DNA of 64,000 bases from Portulaca oleracea (Eukaryota; Streptophyta; Magnoliopsida; Caryophyllales; Portulacaceae), in contig CM055877.1 of the NCBI GenBank assembly GCA_029582165.1, positions 3,888,023 through 3,952,022 of the forward strand, given 5' to 3'. Below the pieces are notes generated by a model. That model was given only the letters and a program-made list of their open reading frames with translations, did no database searches and was not told the origin of the DNA. Every line of letters starts with the position of its first letter. Within the stretch, counting starts at the first letter, position 1. Shown here piece after piece: positions 1 through 11,800 of this stretch. The position numbers and the translations under genes were made by a program.

Positions 1-3000
1 GCTGATCTAGGGACCAATTGTTGGCGATGGCTAGGAAATGAGCTGACTTGGTCAAACGATCCACAATCACCCATATTGCATTGTGTTTCCGCCTGGTCCT
101 TGGTAGACCTATCACAAAATCCATTGATATCGAATCCCATTTCCAATCAGGGACATCTAACGGTTGCAGAAGTCCGGCTGGTCGCTGATGCTCGCCTTGA
201 CTCACCGGGCATGTAAGGTACCTTGCCACAAAGTCTGCCACTTCTTGTTTCATATTACTCCACCAGAACATCTGTGTCAGGTCCTTGTAAAGCTTATTTC
301 CTCCCGGGTGTACGGAATATGGCGTACTGTGCCCCTCTTCTAAGATCTTCCTCTTCTCCTCCATGTTGGGTACACAGACGCGGTTATGGAACCGTAATGT
401 ACCGTCTTCGTGGATCACAAAGCCAGGGGCTTTCCCTTGCATCACTTCCTCCCGTATCTTGACAAGCTGTAAGTCCAGTTCTTGAGTTCTCTTGATCTCC
501 TCCATTAGAGTAGGTTGTAATTCCATGGCATTCAATACAGCTTTCTTCCCAGGTATTACCACATTAATCTCCAATCTCCTAAACTCCTCGCACAACTCGT
601 GCGGCATCATCATCAAGTGGTTTATAGCAGATACGCCTTCTACTCGCAGGCATCAGCCACTACATTTGCCTTTCCGGGATGATATTGGAAATTCACATCG
701 TAATCCTTCAGAAACTCTAACCATCTTGTCTGCCTAAGGTTCAGCTCCTTTTGCGTGAAAAGGTACTCAAACTCTGATGGTCTGTGAATATCTCGCAGTG
801 TACTCCATAAAGATAATGCCTCCAAATCTTAAGAGCAAACACCACCGCCGCTAACCTGTGTCATGAGTGGGGTAATTCCTCTCATGCGTCTTCAGTTGCC
901 TGGATGCATATGCAATCACCTTCCCTTCCTGCATGAGCACACAACCCAATCCACCATGTGATGCGTCACTGTAGATAACGAAACCTTCGTTTCCTTGAGG
1001 TAAGGCAAGAATAGGGGCCGAGGTAAGCCTCTTCTTCAATTCCTGGAATGCTTGCTCACATTTTTCCGACCATGTGAACTTTATTGACTTCCGAGTCAAA
1101 TTGGTCAACGGGGTGGCGATTTTTGAGAAATCTTGCACGAACTTCCTATAATACCCTGCCAAACCCGTAAAACTCCTAATCTCGTGGCATTCTTCTGTCG
1201 GCCACTGGTGAGGGCCTCCACCTTTTGAGGGTCTACTGCCACTCCTTCCTTAGACACCACATGTCCTAAGAACGCTACTTGTTCCAACCAAAACTCACAC
1301 TTCTTAAGCTTCGCATAAAGCTTGTTGCTCCTTAGAGTCGTCAGTACTTCTCTCAGATGATTCGCATGCTCCTCCCGTGTCCCTGAGTATACCAATATGT
1401 CATCGATGAATACCACTACAAACTTATCCAGAACGGCTCGAACACTGCTCATCAAATCCATGAAAGTCGGGCATTTGTAAGCCCAAAAGGCATTACCACG
1501 AACTCATAATGACCATACCGAGTTCGGAATGCGGTTTTAGAGATATCTTCTTCGCGAATTCTCAACTGGTGATAACCTGACCTCAGGTCTATCTTAGAAA
1601 ACGTTGTTGCTCCTCGCAACTGGTCGAAAAGATCATCAATACGAGGTAGAGGGTAGCGATTTTTGACGGTAATCTTGTTCAACTCTCGGTAATCGATGCA
1701 CAACCTCATGCTACCATCCTTCTTCTTCACGAACAGTACAGGTGCTCCCCATGGTGACGTGCTGGGTCGTATATATCCCTTTTCTAGCAGCTCGTCCAGC
1801 TGAGTCTTCAATTCCTTAAGCTCTGCGGGCGCCATGCGATATGCGGCTTTGAAACAAAGTGCCCGGCCCAAATCGATGCAGAAATCTACCTCCCTGATTG
1901 GAGGCAAACCCGGAATCTCCTCTGGAAACACATCAGGATACTCCCGCACTACCGGGATATTCTCAATCGTAAGCTCCTCCACCTTGGTGTCGATTACGTT
2001 GCATAGAAACCCTTCACAACCTTGGCCTAACAACTTTTGAGCCTTGAGAGCAGAGATGATCCGTACACTATGAAGGTGCCTATCACTCCAATGCACTACC
2101 TTCTTCCGCTTGGTCCCATTAAGGTCACCTTTGCTTATAACAATCTATCTCGAGCTCTATATTTTGCTAACTACCCATCCCCAAAATGACGTCGAACTCC
2201 ATTAGGTCAAACATATAAAGGTCAGCCTCAAACTCCTGTCCTGCTATCACTATAGGGCATCCACCATATAACTCTCCACAACTAATGGTATCCCCGGTCG
2301 GTAGGGCTACAGACATAGGCTTACTATTTTCCGAGGGTTTCATCTTAGCCTTCTCTACTATAGCTCGTCCAACAAAAGAATGACTAGCACCGTAATCAAA
2401 CAAAATGATATAGTGTAGAGGTGGAGAGAGAAGGTACCCACAACATCCGCTTCATTCTCAGCCTCTTCTTTCCTCATTACGTATACCCGTCCTCCTCCAT
2501 TGCGCGGCGGTTGCTGTTGCGGACGAGGCGGGTTTGCTGGCCTCCCTTGGTTATTCTGACTTCCACCAGATCCACCTTGGTTTTGCTGTTGTGGCCTTTG
2601 GTTCCCATTATAGCCTCCCCGATTTTGATATGTCGCCTGCGGAGCTCTCCAATTGCCGTTATTCCCGCTGTTTCCATTGTTCCCTCCATTTCGGCCCCCT
2701 GTCGGCTGCTGAGGGCACTGACGTACCTGATGTTGGAAACTCCCACAGTTGAAACATCCTCCTCGCACGTTCCTTACTCTACAATCCCGTGGATAATGGC
2801 CTGGTCGACCACAAACCTTGCAGATTGGAATATTCGACGGTCGACGCCAAGACCGATTTCCGCCATTGTTAGGCGGAACCTCTTCTCCCGAAAATGTTGA
2901 GGTGGGTTAAAACGGGTGGTTCTTTCCTCTTTGCCTCGTATGCCTAATCGCCGTTCCATGTCATGCATCACCCTTTCTACAGTGAGGGCAACGTTCAGCA

Positions 3001-3695
3001 TGTTCTGGTAAGACGTGAACTCCCGTGATGACATGCGATCCTGAATCTTGCAATTCAATCCATCCCAGAAACGGTCCATCCTTAGCTCGCCAAGGCTACC
3101 AAAGCGATGCAAAACGAGATAGTTCAGTGAACTTTGCAGAGTAGGCAAGCACGCTAGTTTCCCCTTGGCGTCGATTCATAAATTCTTTTTCTTTTGCCTT
3201 CTGGAGAGAAATCGGGTAAATTCGATCCTTTAGCACCACCTTAAAGTGGTTCCAGTCGAAACCCGTTCGATTCTTATTTCCTTCACACCGCCCACCACAA
3301 ATCGGCCTCTTCCTTCAGGTGGTAGCGCAAAATCCACCCTTAACTCCTCAGACAGCGTGTGGTGTCGAAAATCTTCTCAATTTCCCTAACCCAATCTTCA
3401 AATACTTTGGTCACTACCCGGTGTAAGTGGCGGGTTGAAGCCGTTGAACCTTTGGAGAAGAGCGGAGGGTCATCTTCCTCCCTCCTCCTCGATCCACCAC
3501 TTTCCTCGGTAGGTCCTCGTGCTTGCCGAGCATCTCAATCATTAGCATGCTAGCAAGGTCGTTCCCTGTTCTTGCGACGACTCAGTATCAAATGAGCCAG
3601 CGTTAGCGCTGGGCCAGCTTGAGGGCGCTGTTTATTGCCACACCGTGTACGCTCCGAGTACCATGGTTAGGTTGAGTACCGCTCACGTCCGACAT
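1..3695 (-). pseudogene. Ty3/gypsy chromovirus gag-pol, degraded partial copy 1
   Basis: This is the internal coding region of a Ty3/gypsy retrotransposon read on the minus strand. It is collinear with 9788-13533 and is cut by the window edge inside integrase. Recognisable pieces, from 5' to 3' on minus, are gag (2774-3148), the Gly/Asn/Gln-rich stretch after the CCHC knuckles (2358-2768), protease with D-[YS]-G-A-S (2167-2403), reverse transcriptase (1105-2096, with FIDDILVYS) and RNase H (851-1162). Many 1-3 base indels break the frame. The protease motif reads DYGAS where copy 2 reads DSGAS. Copy 1 shares with copy 2 the RNase H frameshift near 765-770 and a Tyr at 218-220 in place of the first Cys of the integrase HHCC finger. 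It is non-coding as it stands. Confidence 0.9.
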
Positions 3696-4050
3696 CCCGA
3701 TTCAAAGGGTTTTAGTCTACTTAAAGGGGTTTTCCAATCCATAGTCTCAACATCATACTAAAGGTAGCTACTTGGTCCGGCCTTCTCATAGGGTGCTAAA
3801 CAATACGAAAACGTAATTCTATTTCACCAAGTAATTTCTTATGTCAACAGTTTATTTCATGAATTCTCATTACATTTTGCAAGGTCACAAAACAATATTT
3901 CTATACACCAGTGTAATTATGTACAATATTCTCCATCGGGACAATTACCCAAAAGAAACAACAAGTCAATATTCAGATTATATCACAGTTTAACAAAAAT
4001 ATCAACATAACAACTATACACCAATACTCAGCACATAGCAGCCATCCCAC
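3696..4050 (-). other. Leader segment between upstream ORF and gag, copy 1
   Basis: Non-coding spacer of the retrotransposon, equivalent to 13534-13891 of copy 2 and almost identical to it apart from a short gap near the gag start. It holds no ORF, repeat or promoter that I can recognise. Confidence 0.6.
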
Positions 4051-4698
4051 TCAGATGATTCTCCTGCATCGAGGGTTCTTCCTCACAAACCGAGTCCACT
4101 CAGGATCACTCGTCTCATCCCCCGAACCCTCCTCGGGGTCTTCTCCTGTTTCCCGGTCCACCTCATCCTCCTCCTCGGGTGGAATATCATGCTCGGGCTC
4201 AACGGCGGGTGCAGCCGTGACCCTAGAGGTTACCTCGGGCTCGGGATCCTGGGCGCTGTCCTCGGTGGGGTCCTCCTCCGGATCCTCTTCAGGGTCATCC
4301 TCATGATCCTCAGGTGGTGCAGGAGCTGGGTTCACCTGGACCCTCTCTACTCGGCGCATCCCAATCCGGGCGATCCTAGAAAAGACCCCCGGGATTCGAT
4401 GCTCCGACTCCACCCGGTACCTCTGACACCAACAGCACGGGTGTGGGTACCTCTCCTCCGGAAGCAGGGGTGGCAGCAACGACGGCACAGTATGGCCCCA
4501 CCAGGGATCATCTCGTAAGGTGAGTAGAAAAGCATTGGCCTGAGCTTCCTCGTTGTCACGCAAGCAGGAGTTCGGGACATCCTTGGTGTATCGTTCGATC
4601 TCATCGTAAAAATTCAGCATGTGGGTTCCCAAATACCCACCAGGAGGAATGGGTGTGTAACGGTGAAAGCATGGCGTGTGGTGTGTGCGTTGTGCCAT
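4051..4698 (-). CDS. Leader ORF upstream of gag, copy 1 (215 aa, unknown function)
   Basis: An open frame lies between the primer-binding site and gag, in the same orientation as gag-pol. I do not recognise the protein. The first two thirds have mixed composition, with a segment containing GGYLGTHMLNFYDEIERY and a Cys pair (CCWC). The last third is very rich in Glu, Asp and Pro. Copy 2 has a 220-aa version that differs by a 5-residue indel near the N-terminus and a handful of substitutions. The frame stays open here although the neighbouring gag-pol of this copy is broken in many places. It could be a real accessory protein of this family or a chance open frame in a GC-rich leader. The acidic tail is partly low complexity. 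Confidence 0.45.
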   Translation of the reverse strand: MAQRTHHTPCFHRYTPIPPGGYLGTHMLNFYDEIERYTKDVPNSCLRDNEEAQANAFLLTLRDDPWWGHTVPSLLPPLLPEERYPHPCCWCQRYRVESEHRIPGVFSRIARIGMRRVERVQVNPAPAPPEDHEDDPEEDPEEDPTEDSAQDPEPEVTSRVTAAPAVEPEHDIPPEEEDEVDRETGEDPEEGSGDETSDPEWTRFVRKNPRCRRII

Positions 4699-4872
4699 CC
4701 TACAAGGTTAGAACGCATTACACATAAAATACTGATGATATAATCAAAATAAAATATTTAGGGAAAGCATGGAACCATTTTCCCCCATCCTACGCTCATC
4801 ACTCCGAACTTAGCTTCCTAGGGTCCATCTAAACCTAAAGGACTCTGAGGAGCTACTAGGTCGCAACCCAGA

Positions 4873-4884
4873 GCTCTGATACCA
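4873..4884 (-). promoter_or_regulatory. Primer-binding site (initiator-Met tRNA type), copy 1
   Basis: On the minus strand this reads TGGTATCAGAGC, the standard plant primer site complementary to the 3' end of initiator-Met tRNA. It starts three bases inside the LTR end at 4888. It shows that 4888-8713 acts as the 5' LTR for the internal region at 1-4887. Confidence 0.9.
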
Positions 4885-5367
4885 TTCTGTAACGACCCGG
4901 AAATTCAATTATAGAAAAGTCCAAGTCAAACTAACGTTAACAGACAAAACTTAGCGGAAGACTTTCAAATTCAGTTTGGGCGTCATTGCCCTATCCCCGA
5001 AGGAACACAAGACGAGAAAGGAAAACATAACTGTCTGCTAACGGTAACTACTAACAACTCAAAACCAACTTTAAGACATCATAACGAAAACAAAATAAAA
5101 AGATTTAAGGACTTCTAGACTCGTCGTCCTCACTTCTAATTCCGTCAAAGATTTAGATCTTCACCTGAAAACAAAACATTTCAAAAATGAGTGGGAAATC
5201 TCAATAATGTCTACCCGTAACGTTTAAAACAGTTTAAGTTCATTTCAATTCATTTTAGGGAGAGGGATCAAATCAAACGTTTTACAAACCTTTAACCCTT
5301 AACTGTTTTCCTCAACCCATCCAATCCATATTTTAATTTGCGGGCGGGATACCAAATCCTTTAAAGT

Positions 5368-5512
5368 AACATCGCCTACCAAAGGCATAAATAACATCGC
5401 CTACCAAAGGCATAAAACATCGCCTACCAAAGGCATCAAGAACATCGCCTACCAAAGGCATCAAGAACATCGCCTACCAAAGGCATCAATAATATCGCCT
5501 ACCAAAGGCATC
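5368..5512. repeat. Minisatellite inside LTR (six units of about 22-25 bp)
   Basis: Six imperfect tandem units built on ACATCGCCTACCAAAGGCAT with 2-5 base linkers. The same array occurs at 15222-15370 in the other LTR, with a different order of unit variants, so the two arrays have changed independently since the LTRs were copied. Confidence 0.9.
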
Positions 5513-7697
5513 AAATACTATCCTATATCAGGGAAGGAAGCCCTGATCTCCTGGTCCATAACCCTGCAGGTTGTTACACCTGCACAACAGGTTATCCCCC
5601 GAAACCCGCTTAACGTTTCCACTTGAATTATTAGTATATTATTCAAACGCTCACAACTCTCAAGTCAAACCATCCCAAGTTATCAAAACCATTAACAAAA
5701 CTTCGAATAAAAGACCATCTAATTTCTCAACTCAAATAAACCAAGATCACAATCGAATAAAAAAGTTTATCAAAACAGATGGTCGTATTTCCACAAAAGT
5801 CCCCTTTCGGGATGCAATTCTCAAAAAAATAGATTATAAAACATCAAAACACATTTAAAGAGCATCGGTGGGGATTAGAGCATAGACAATTACCTGATAT
5901 ACTTCACAAAGACAAAGAAAAGAAGAACACACTTGAGCTCACTAACGCCTCGCACTAACTCTGCCTAGAATAAGAATAATTATCTAATCAAAACGCTTCT
6001 AACGAAGTTAGTATTAACTGTTAACTACCTAACCCATCCCCTAGGAACACGTAGGTTCCTATCATTTATGAAATTACACTTAACACCTCCAAGAAAACAC
6101 ATAACAAGATCACATATTATTTTCACTCAACAATTCCTTATAAATAAAAGCAAACAGAGGACAGATTATAACGTTCACATAAAACGGGTCACAACTCGAC
6201 TTCCGACATCCTACGGGTCTGGTTTTGAACTTTTCGGAAACCTCGGGATGTCTACTAAAACTTCTATGTTGATGGTTAAGCCCAGATCAGTTCGGAAGAA
6301 CTCTAAAAATACCCATCTTTCCAATTGGTCCAGTTCTGACAGGTTCTGGTAAAACGGTTATAACTCGGGCTATACAAAACAAACGTTCGATCCGTAAAAT
6401 TTCTATGGTTCCTAACATCTAAGGGAACCTCCAGTCCAAAGGGTTTGATCAAAAGACTACTACACTAACCGTGGCAACCCGATCTTTAGGTGCTAACGAA
6501 ACTGTCCCGATAACGGTTATTAACAAATCATTATTTCGGTTCTAACTTCCACCATTCGATCCCGGGGTCCTAATTTGGGCTCAAAACAGTAGCTAGGGTC
6601 TAAGGTATAAAGTCCAACTCTAACTTAGGTCCAACATCAAACTTTTTAACATTAAAACCAATTTATAAAACATGAAAATTCACTTTACTATTGTCACTAA
6701 CCCTAAAGTCATGCATAAAACAATTATAACATTATCTTAAAAAGAATTCTACATTATTCTAATTCAATATTTCAAGAATTAACAAGGACGGTTATAACAT
6801 GTGAGTTTCTTTAGTCAAGATTCGGAAAAGACTTAAAGAATATGTAAATAAACTATAAAGTACATATAAACATTTAAACTACTAATCAAGAACTCAACAA
6901 CTAATTTCTTTAAACAAGATTTAATCAAGAATCAAGAATTAATAGACAGTGAACTCAACCTAACTTATTTAGTCAAGATTAAACATGAATTAAACAAGAA
7001 TGAACCCTAAGAAAGAAATAAAAGAACATATAATATTTAACTTAATGAAACAAGAGACCTAATTAATTTTCAAGAATCACGATTTAACAAGAAACGTGAA
7101 TTACTAACAAAATTGAACTTTTAATAGTTAAACAAATCTAATTCACTTAACAACTTAATCATGGATAACTTTTAAAAGAGATTAATATGTAAATTTCTTA
7201 ACTACTATTCAAGAATTCAAGAATTACTAAGCAAGAATTATACTTTTATTAAGTCAACCTAATTTATTTAGCAACTTAAACAAGATTTTCTTTTAAGAAA
7301 CAATAAAGAACATAACGATTTAATAACTAAACATTCAAGAATTAACCTAGGTGATAAATTTTCAAATTCGTACATACAATAATATTGTGGTCTAAAAGAT
7401 TCATATAGAGAATATAAAGAATACTAAAGAACTACTTTTAAACCTAATAATCAACTATTACAACCTAATCTAATTACAATTTACAACATATATAACAATT
7501 AAGCAATTTACACATAATTACATTTAAGAACAATTAATTACAAACAATTTCCCCAAATTACAAATTTTTAGGAAAATAAAATTACACAATTATTTAACAA
7601 AAACAGATCAAATAAATAACAAAAGAAAAATACAAACAGAAAGAGAAAAGAAAAAGGAAAAAGAAAAATAAAAAGAAAAACATCAGTTAGAATCAGA

Positions 7698-7721
7698 TTA
7701 GGGTTAGGGTTAGGGTTAGGG
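7698..7721. repeat. Four TTAGGG repeats inside LTR (copy at 17559-17582)
   Basis: Four perfect TTAGGG units, not the usual plant TTTAGGG. On the transcribed minus strand they read CCCTAA, the core of a telo-box. A second telo-box pair (AAACCCTAAACCCTAA on minus) lies at 8333-8351, just downstream of the TATA box. Presence in both LTRs shows this is element sequence and not a chromosome end. Confidence 0.85.
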
Positions 7722-8359
7722 TTTTACGTAGGTGTTAGGGCACGGTTTCTGGCGACGGCGACGGCGGGCGCCGGTCGGAGGGGGTGCGTCGGGGTCGCAG
7801 GTGGCAGGCGTCGGCGGCTGGCTCGTCGGAGGGAGGTGGTTGACGTTGATTTTCTGAGCAACAACGGATGGTGGTAGTCGACTGCTTTCCTTCGACTGGG
7901 GAGGGCTCCGGCGACGTTAGGGTGGCGGGCGTAGGTCGCCCGTGGTCGGGCAGCGACGGCGACACCAAAGGTCGCGGCGGCCGGCGATGATGGTGGCGGA
8001 ACAAGCGGAGTTAGCGCAAGGAGAGAAAAGAGAGAAAAAGAGAAAGAAGAGGGAAGGTGCGGTGGTTACCGGTGATGCGTGAGATCCCGCGGTGGTTGCC
8101 TGCGGTGGTTTCTGGTTGTGGTGGTGGCGCTGCGGCGGCGGCGGGGGCTGCTGGGCGCGAGAGCGAGACAGAGGCAGGGGAAAGAGAAAGGAAGAGAAAG
8201 AGAAAAGGAGAGAGGGAGTGGTTGCGGCGGTGGTTTCCGGCCGTGTGGTGGCTGCCGTGGTCTGTCATTTCTGGCCGACGAGAGAGGGAGAGAGAGAGGA
8301 GAGGGGAAGGCTAGGGTTTGGTATTAGGGAGAGATTAGGGTTTAGGGTTTGAGAGGGGG

Positions 8360-8367
8360 TTTTTATA
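8360..8367 (-). promoter_or_regulatory. TATA box of LTR promoter, shared LTR
   Basis: TATAAAAA on the minus strand in the context AGTATAAAAACC. The telo-box pair and a pyrimidine-rich leader follow immediately. This is the best pol II promoter candidate in the LTR and is conserved at 18188-18195. Confidence 0.6.
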
Positions 8368-8713
8368 CTAATACCCAATTTAGGCCCACTAATCTAATCT
8401 AATCCTAATCCAACCCATTTAAAACAATTAAAATCTGATTTTTCTAAAAGCCCAATTATTCTAATAATAGTAATAATAATATTAATACTAATAATCATAT
8501 AATCACATAGCAAATAATATTCACGTAATTAATCACATAATAATATTAACCAGTGGAAATTACTATTCTACCCTTGTTAGCCCCTCAACGGTCCCTCTGA
8601 GCTCAAGCGTTAGCATAAATAAACACATTACGAACAACAGTAAATAACGAAGTCAAACCTATTCTATTAACGACGTCACGGTCAACATCGTTGGATTTTT
8701 TCGGGGTTTTACA

Positions 8714-8871
8714 TCATTACCTTCTTAAAAGAAGTTTCGTCCTCGAAACTTAAACTTAAACTTAACCCTAACGGTCCGGTAAGGAAACTAACGGTTCCAT
8801 TCCTCCTAAAACTCGAGGTTTTACATCATTACCTTCTTAAAAGAAGTTTCGTCCCCGAAACTTGACGCGCC
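8714..8871 (-). other. 3' untranslated end with duplicated polypurine-tract region
   Basis: On minus, the sequence next to the 3' LTR reads TTTTAAGAAGGTAATGA, the likely polypurine tract. The same block, including the first bases of the LTR (TGTAAAACC), is repeated about 112 bp upstream at 8819-8858. The 3' end of the element therefore carries a small direct duplication spanning the LTR boundary, perhaps a trace of aberrant plus-strand priming. Confidence 0.7.
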
Positions 8872-11800
8872 TTAGGCTTGGAACAAGTGAGGGTACTTCT
8901 TCCTCATTTCGTCTTCTGTTTCCCAGGTTGCTTCCGTTGTGGTATGATTCGCCCATCGTACTTTTACCAAGGGAACTACTTTCCTCCTAAGCTGTTTTTC
9001 TCTACGGTCCAATATTTCTAGCGGCTGCTCTTCATAGCTCTTCTTGCAGCTGAAGCGGCTCAGGATCAATCACATGGGTCGGGTCCGGAACATATTTCCT
9101 GAGTTGTGACACATGGAAGACATTGTGCACTCTGGGGAGTTCTCCCGGCAGCTGTAACTTGTAGGCGACTTCTCCGATGCGTTCCACAATTGGGTATGGC
9201 CCGATAAACCTTGGTGTCAACTTCCCCGACTGGCCGAATCTCATAACTCCCTTCGTGGGTGAAACCCGTAAAAACACATATTCTCCTACTTCGAACTCCA
9301 AAGGTCTTCTCCTTCTGTCAGCATAACTCTTTTGTCGACTTTGTGCTGCCTTCATCTTGTCTTGAATGATTCGAACCTTCTGAGTAGTGGCCTGTATTAG
9401 GTCCGGTCCGATCGTTAGAGCTTCATCGATGTCCTGCCAACATAGGGGAGTTCTACATCTCCTTCCATACAAAGCTTCGAAGGGTGACATCCCTATGCTA
9501 GCATGGTAGCTGTTGTTGTATGAGAACTCAATGAGAGTCAACTCGTCATCCCACGAGTCTTTGAAATCTAAAGCGCATGCTCGCAGCATATCTTCGAGGG
9601 TTTGGATGGTCCTCTCTGTCTGTCCATCTGTAGCTGGGTGAAAGGCGGTGCTGAACTTGAGCTTTGTGCCAAACGCTTCTTGTAACTTTTTCCAAAAACC
9701 AGACTGGAATCTGGTATCCCTGTCTGAGACTATAGAATTGGGTACTCCGTGTAACCTTACAATCTCCCTTACATAGGCTTGAGCTAGCTGATCTAGGGAC
9801 CAATTGTTGGCGATGGCTAGGAAATGAGCTGACTTGGTCAAACGATCCACAATCACCCATATTGCATTGTGTTTCCGCCTGGTCCTTGGTAGACCTATCA
9901 CAAAATCCATTGATATCGAATCCCATTTCCACTCAGGGACATCTAACGGTTGCAGAAGTCCGGCTGGTCGTTGATGCTCTGCCTTGACTCGCTGGCATGT
10001 AAGGTACCTTGCCACAAAGTCTGCCACTTCTTGTTTCATATTACTCCACCAGAACATCTGTTTCAGGTCCTTGTAAAGCTTATTTCCTCCCGGGTGTACG
10101 GAATATGGCGTACTGTGCCCCTCTTCTAAGATCTTCCTCTTCAACTCCTCCATGTTGGGTACACAGACGCGGTTATGGAACCGTAATGTACCGTCTTCGT
10201 GGATCACAAAGCCAGGGGCTTTCCCTTGCATCACTTCCTCCCGTATCTTGACAAGCTGTAAGTCCAGTTCTTGAGTTCTCTTGATCTCCTCCATTAGAGT
10301 AGGTTGTAATTCCATGGCATTCAATACAGCTTTCTTCCCAGGTATTACCACATTAATCTCCAATCTCCTAAACTCCTCGCACAACTCGTGCGGCATCATC
10401 ATCAAGTGGTTTATAGCAGGATACAGTCTTCTACTCAGGGCATCAGCCACTACATTTGCCTTTCCGGGATGATATTGGAAATTCACATCGTAATCCTTCA
10501 GAAACTCTAACCATCTTGTCTGCCTAAGGTTCAGCTCCTTTTGCGTGAAAAGGTACTCAAACTCTGATGGTCTGTGAATATCTCGCAGTGTACTCCATAA
10601 AGATAATGCCTCCAAATCTTAAGCGCAAACACCACTGCTGCCAACTCCAGGTCATGAGTGGGGTAATTCCTCTCATGCGTCTTCAGTTGCCTGGATGCAT
10701 ATGCAATCACCTTCCCTTCCTGCATGAGCACACAACCCAATCCACCATGTGATGCGTCACTGTAGATAACGAAACCTTCGTTTCCTTGAGGTAAGGCAAG
10801 AATAGGGGCCGAGGTAAGCCTCTTCTTCAATTCCTGGAATGCTTGCTCACATTTTTCCGACCATGTGAACTTTATTGACTTCCGAGTCAAATTGGTCAAC
10901 GGGGTGGCGATTTTTGAGAAATCTTGCACGAACTTCCTATAATACCCTGCCAAACCCAGAAAACTCCTAATCTCCGTGGCATTCTTCGGTGTCGGCCACT
11001 TGGTGATGGCCTCCACCTTTTGAGGGTCTACTGCCACTCCTTCCTTAGACACCACATGTCCTAAGAACGCTACTTGTTCCAACCAAAACTCACACTTCTT
11101 AAGCTTCGCATAAAGCTTGTTGCTCCTTAGAGTCGTCAGTACTTCTCTCAGATGATTCGCATGCTCCTCCCGTGTCCCTGAGTATACCAATATGTCATCG
11201 ATGAATACCACTACAAACTTATCCAGGAACGGCTCGAACACTCTGTTCATCAAATCCATGAAAGCTGCTGGGGCATTTGTAAGCCCAAAAGGCATTACCA
11301 CGAACTCATAATGACCATACCGAGTTCGGAATGCGGTTTTAGAGATATCTTCTTCGCGAATTCTCAACTGGTGATAACCTGACCTCAGGTCTATCTTAGA
11401 AAACGTTGTTGCTCCTCGCAACTGGTCGAAAAGATCATCAATACGAGGTAGAGGGTAGCGATTTTTGACGGTAATCTTGTTCAACTCTCGGTAATCGATG
11501 CACAACCTCATGCTACCATCCTTCTTCTTCACGAACAGTACAGGTGCTCCCCATGGTGACGTGCTGGGTCGTATATATCCCTTTTCTAGCAGCTCGTCCA
11601 GCTGAGTCTTCAATTCCTTAAGCTCTGCGGGCGCCATGCGATATGCGGCTTTTGAAACAGGTGCGGCCCCGGGCTCCAAATCGATGCAGAAATCTACCTC
11701 CCTGATTGGAGGCAAACCCGGAATCTCCTCTGGAAACACATCAGGATACTCCCGCACTACCGGGATATTCTCAATCGTAAGCTCCTCCACCTTGGTGTCG

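Larger units (their letters stand above)
4888..8713 (-). repeat. Long terminal repeat shared by two internal regions (3' LTR of unit 2, 5' LTR of unit 1)
   Basis: 3826 bp, nearly identical to 14744-18540 except in the GC-rich block 7735-8330, where many small indels occur. It holds a 22-25 bp minisatellite, four TTAGGG repeats, a purine/GC-rich segment and a TATA box on the minus strand. Only about 350 bp lies upstream of the TATA box, so nearly all of this LTR would be R plus U5. The open frames across 7735-8352 are low complexity on both strands and I do not call genes there. Confidence 0.92.

Noticed and set aside
5368..5512. CRISPR-like regular repeats
   Set aside because: Linkers are only 2-5 bases, the array lies in a plant LTR, and it is duplicated in the partner LTR. 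It is a minisatellite.
7698..7721. Interstitial telomere
   Set aside because: Only four units, TTAGGG and not TTTAGGG, and present at the same place in both LTRs.
7735..8352. Overlapping ORFs of 82-209 codons on both strands in the GC-rich LTR block (also 17577-18206)
   Set aside because: Low-complexity Pro/Arg/Ser or Gly/Arg frames, open on several frames at once and not conserved between the two LTRs.
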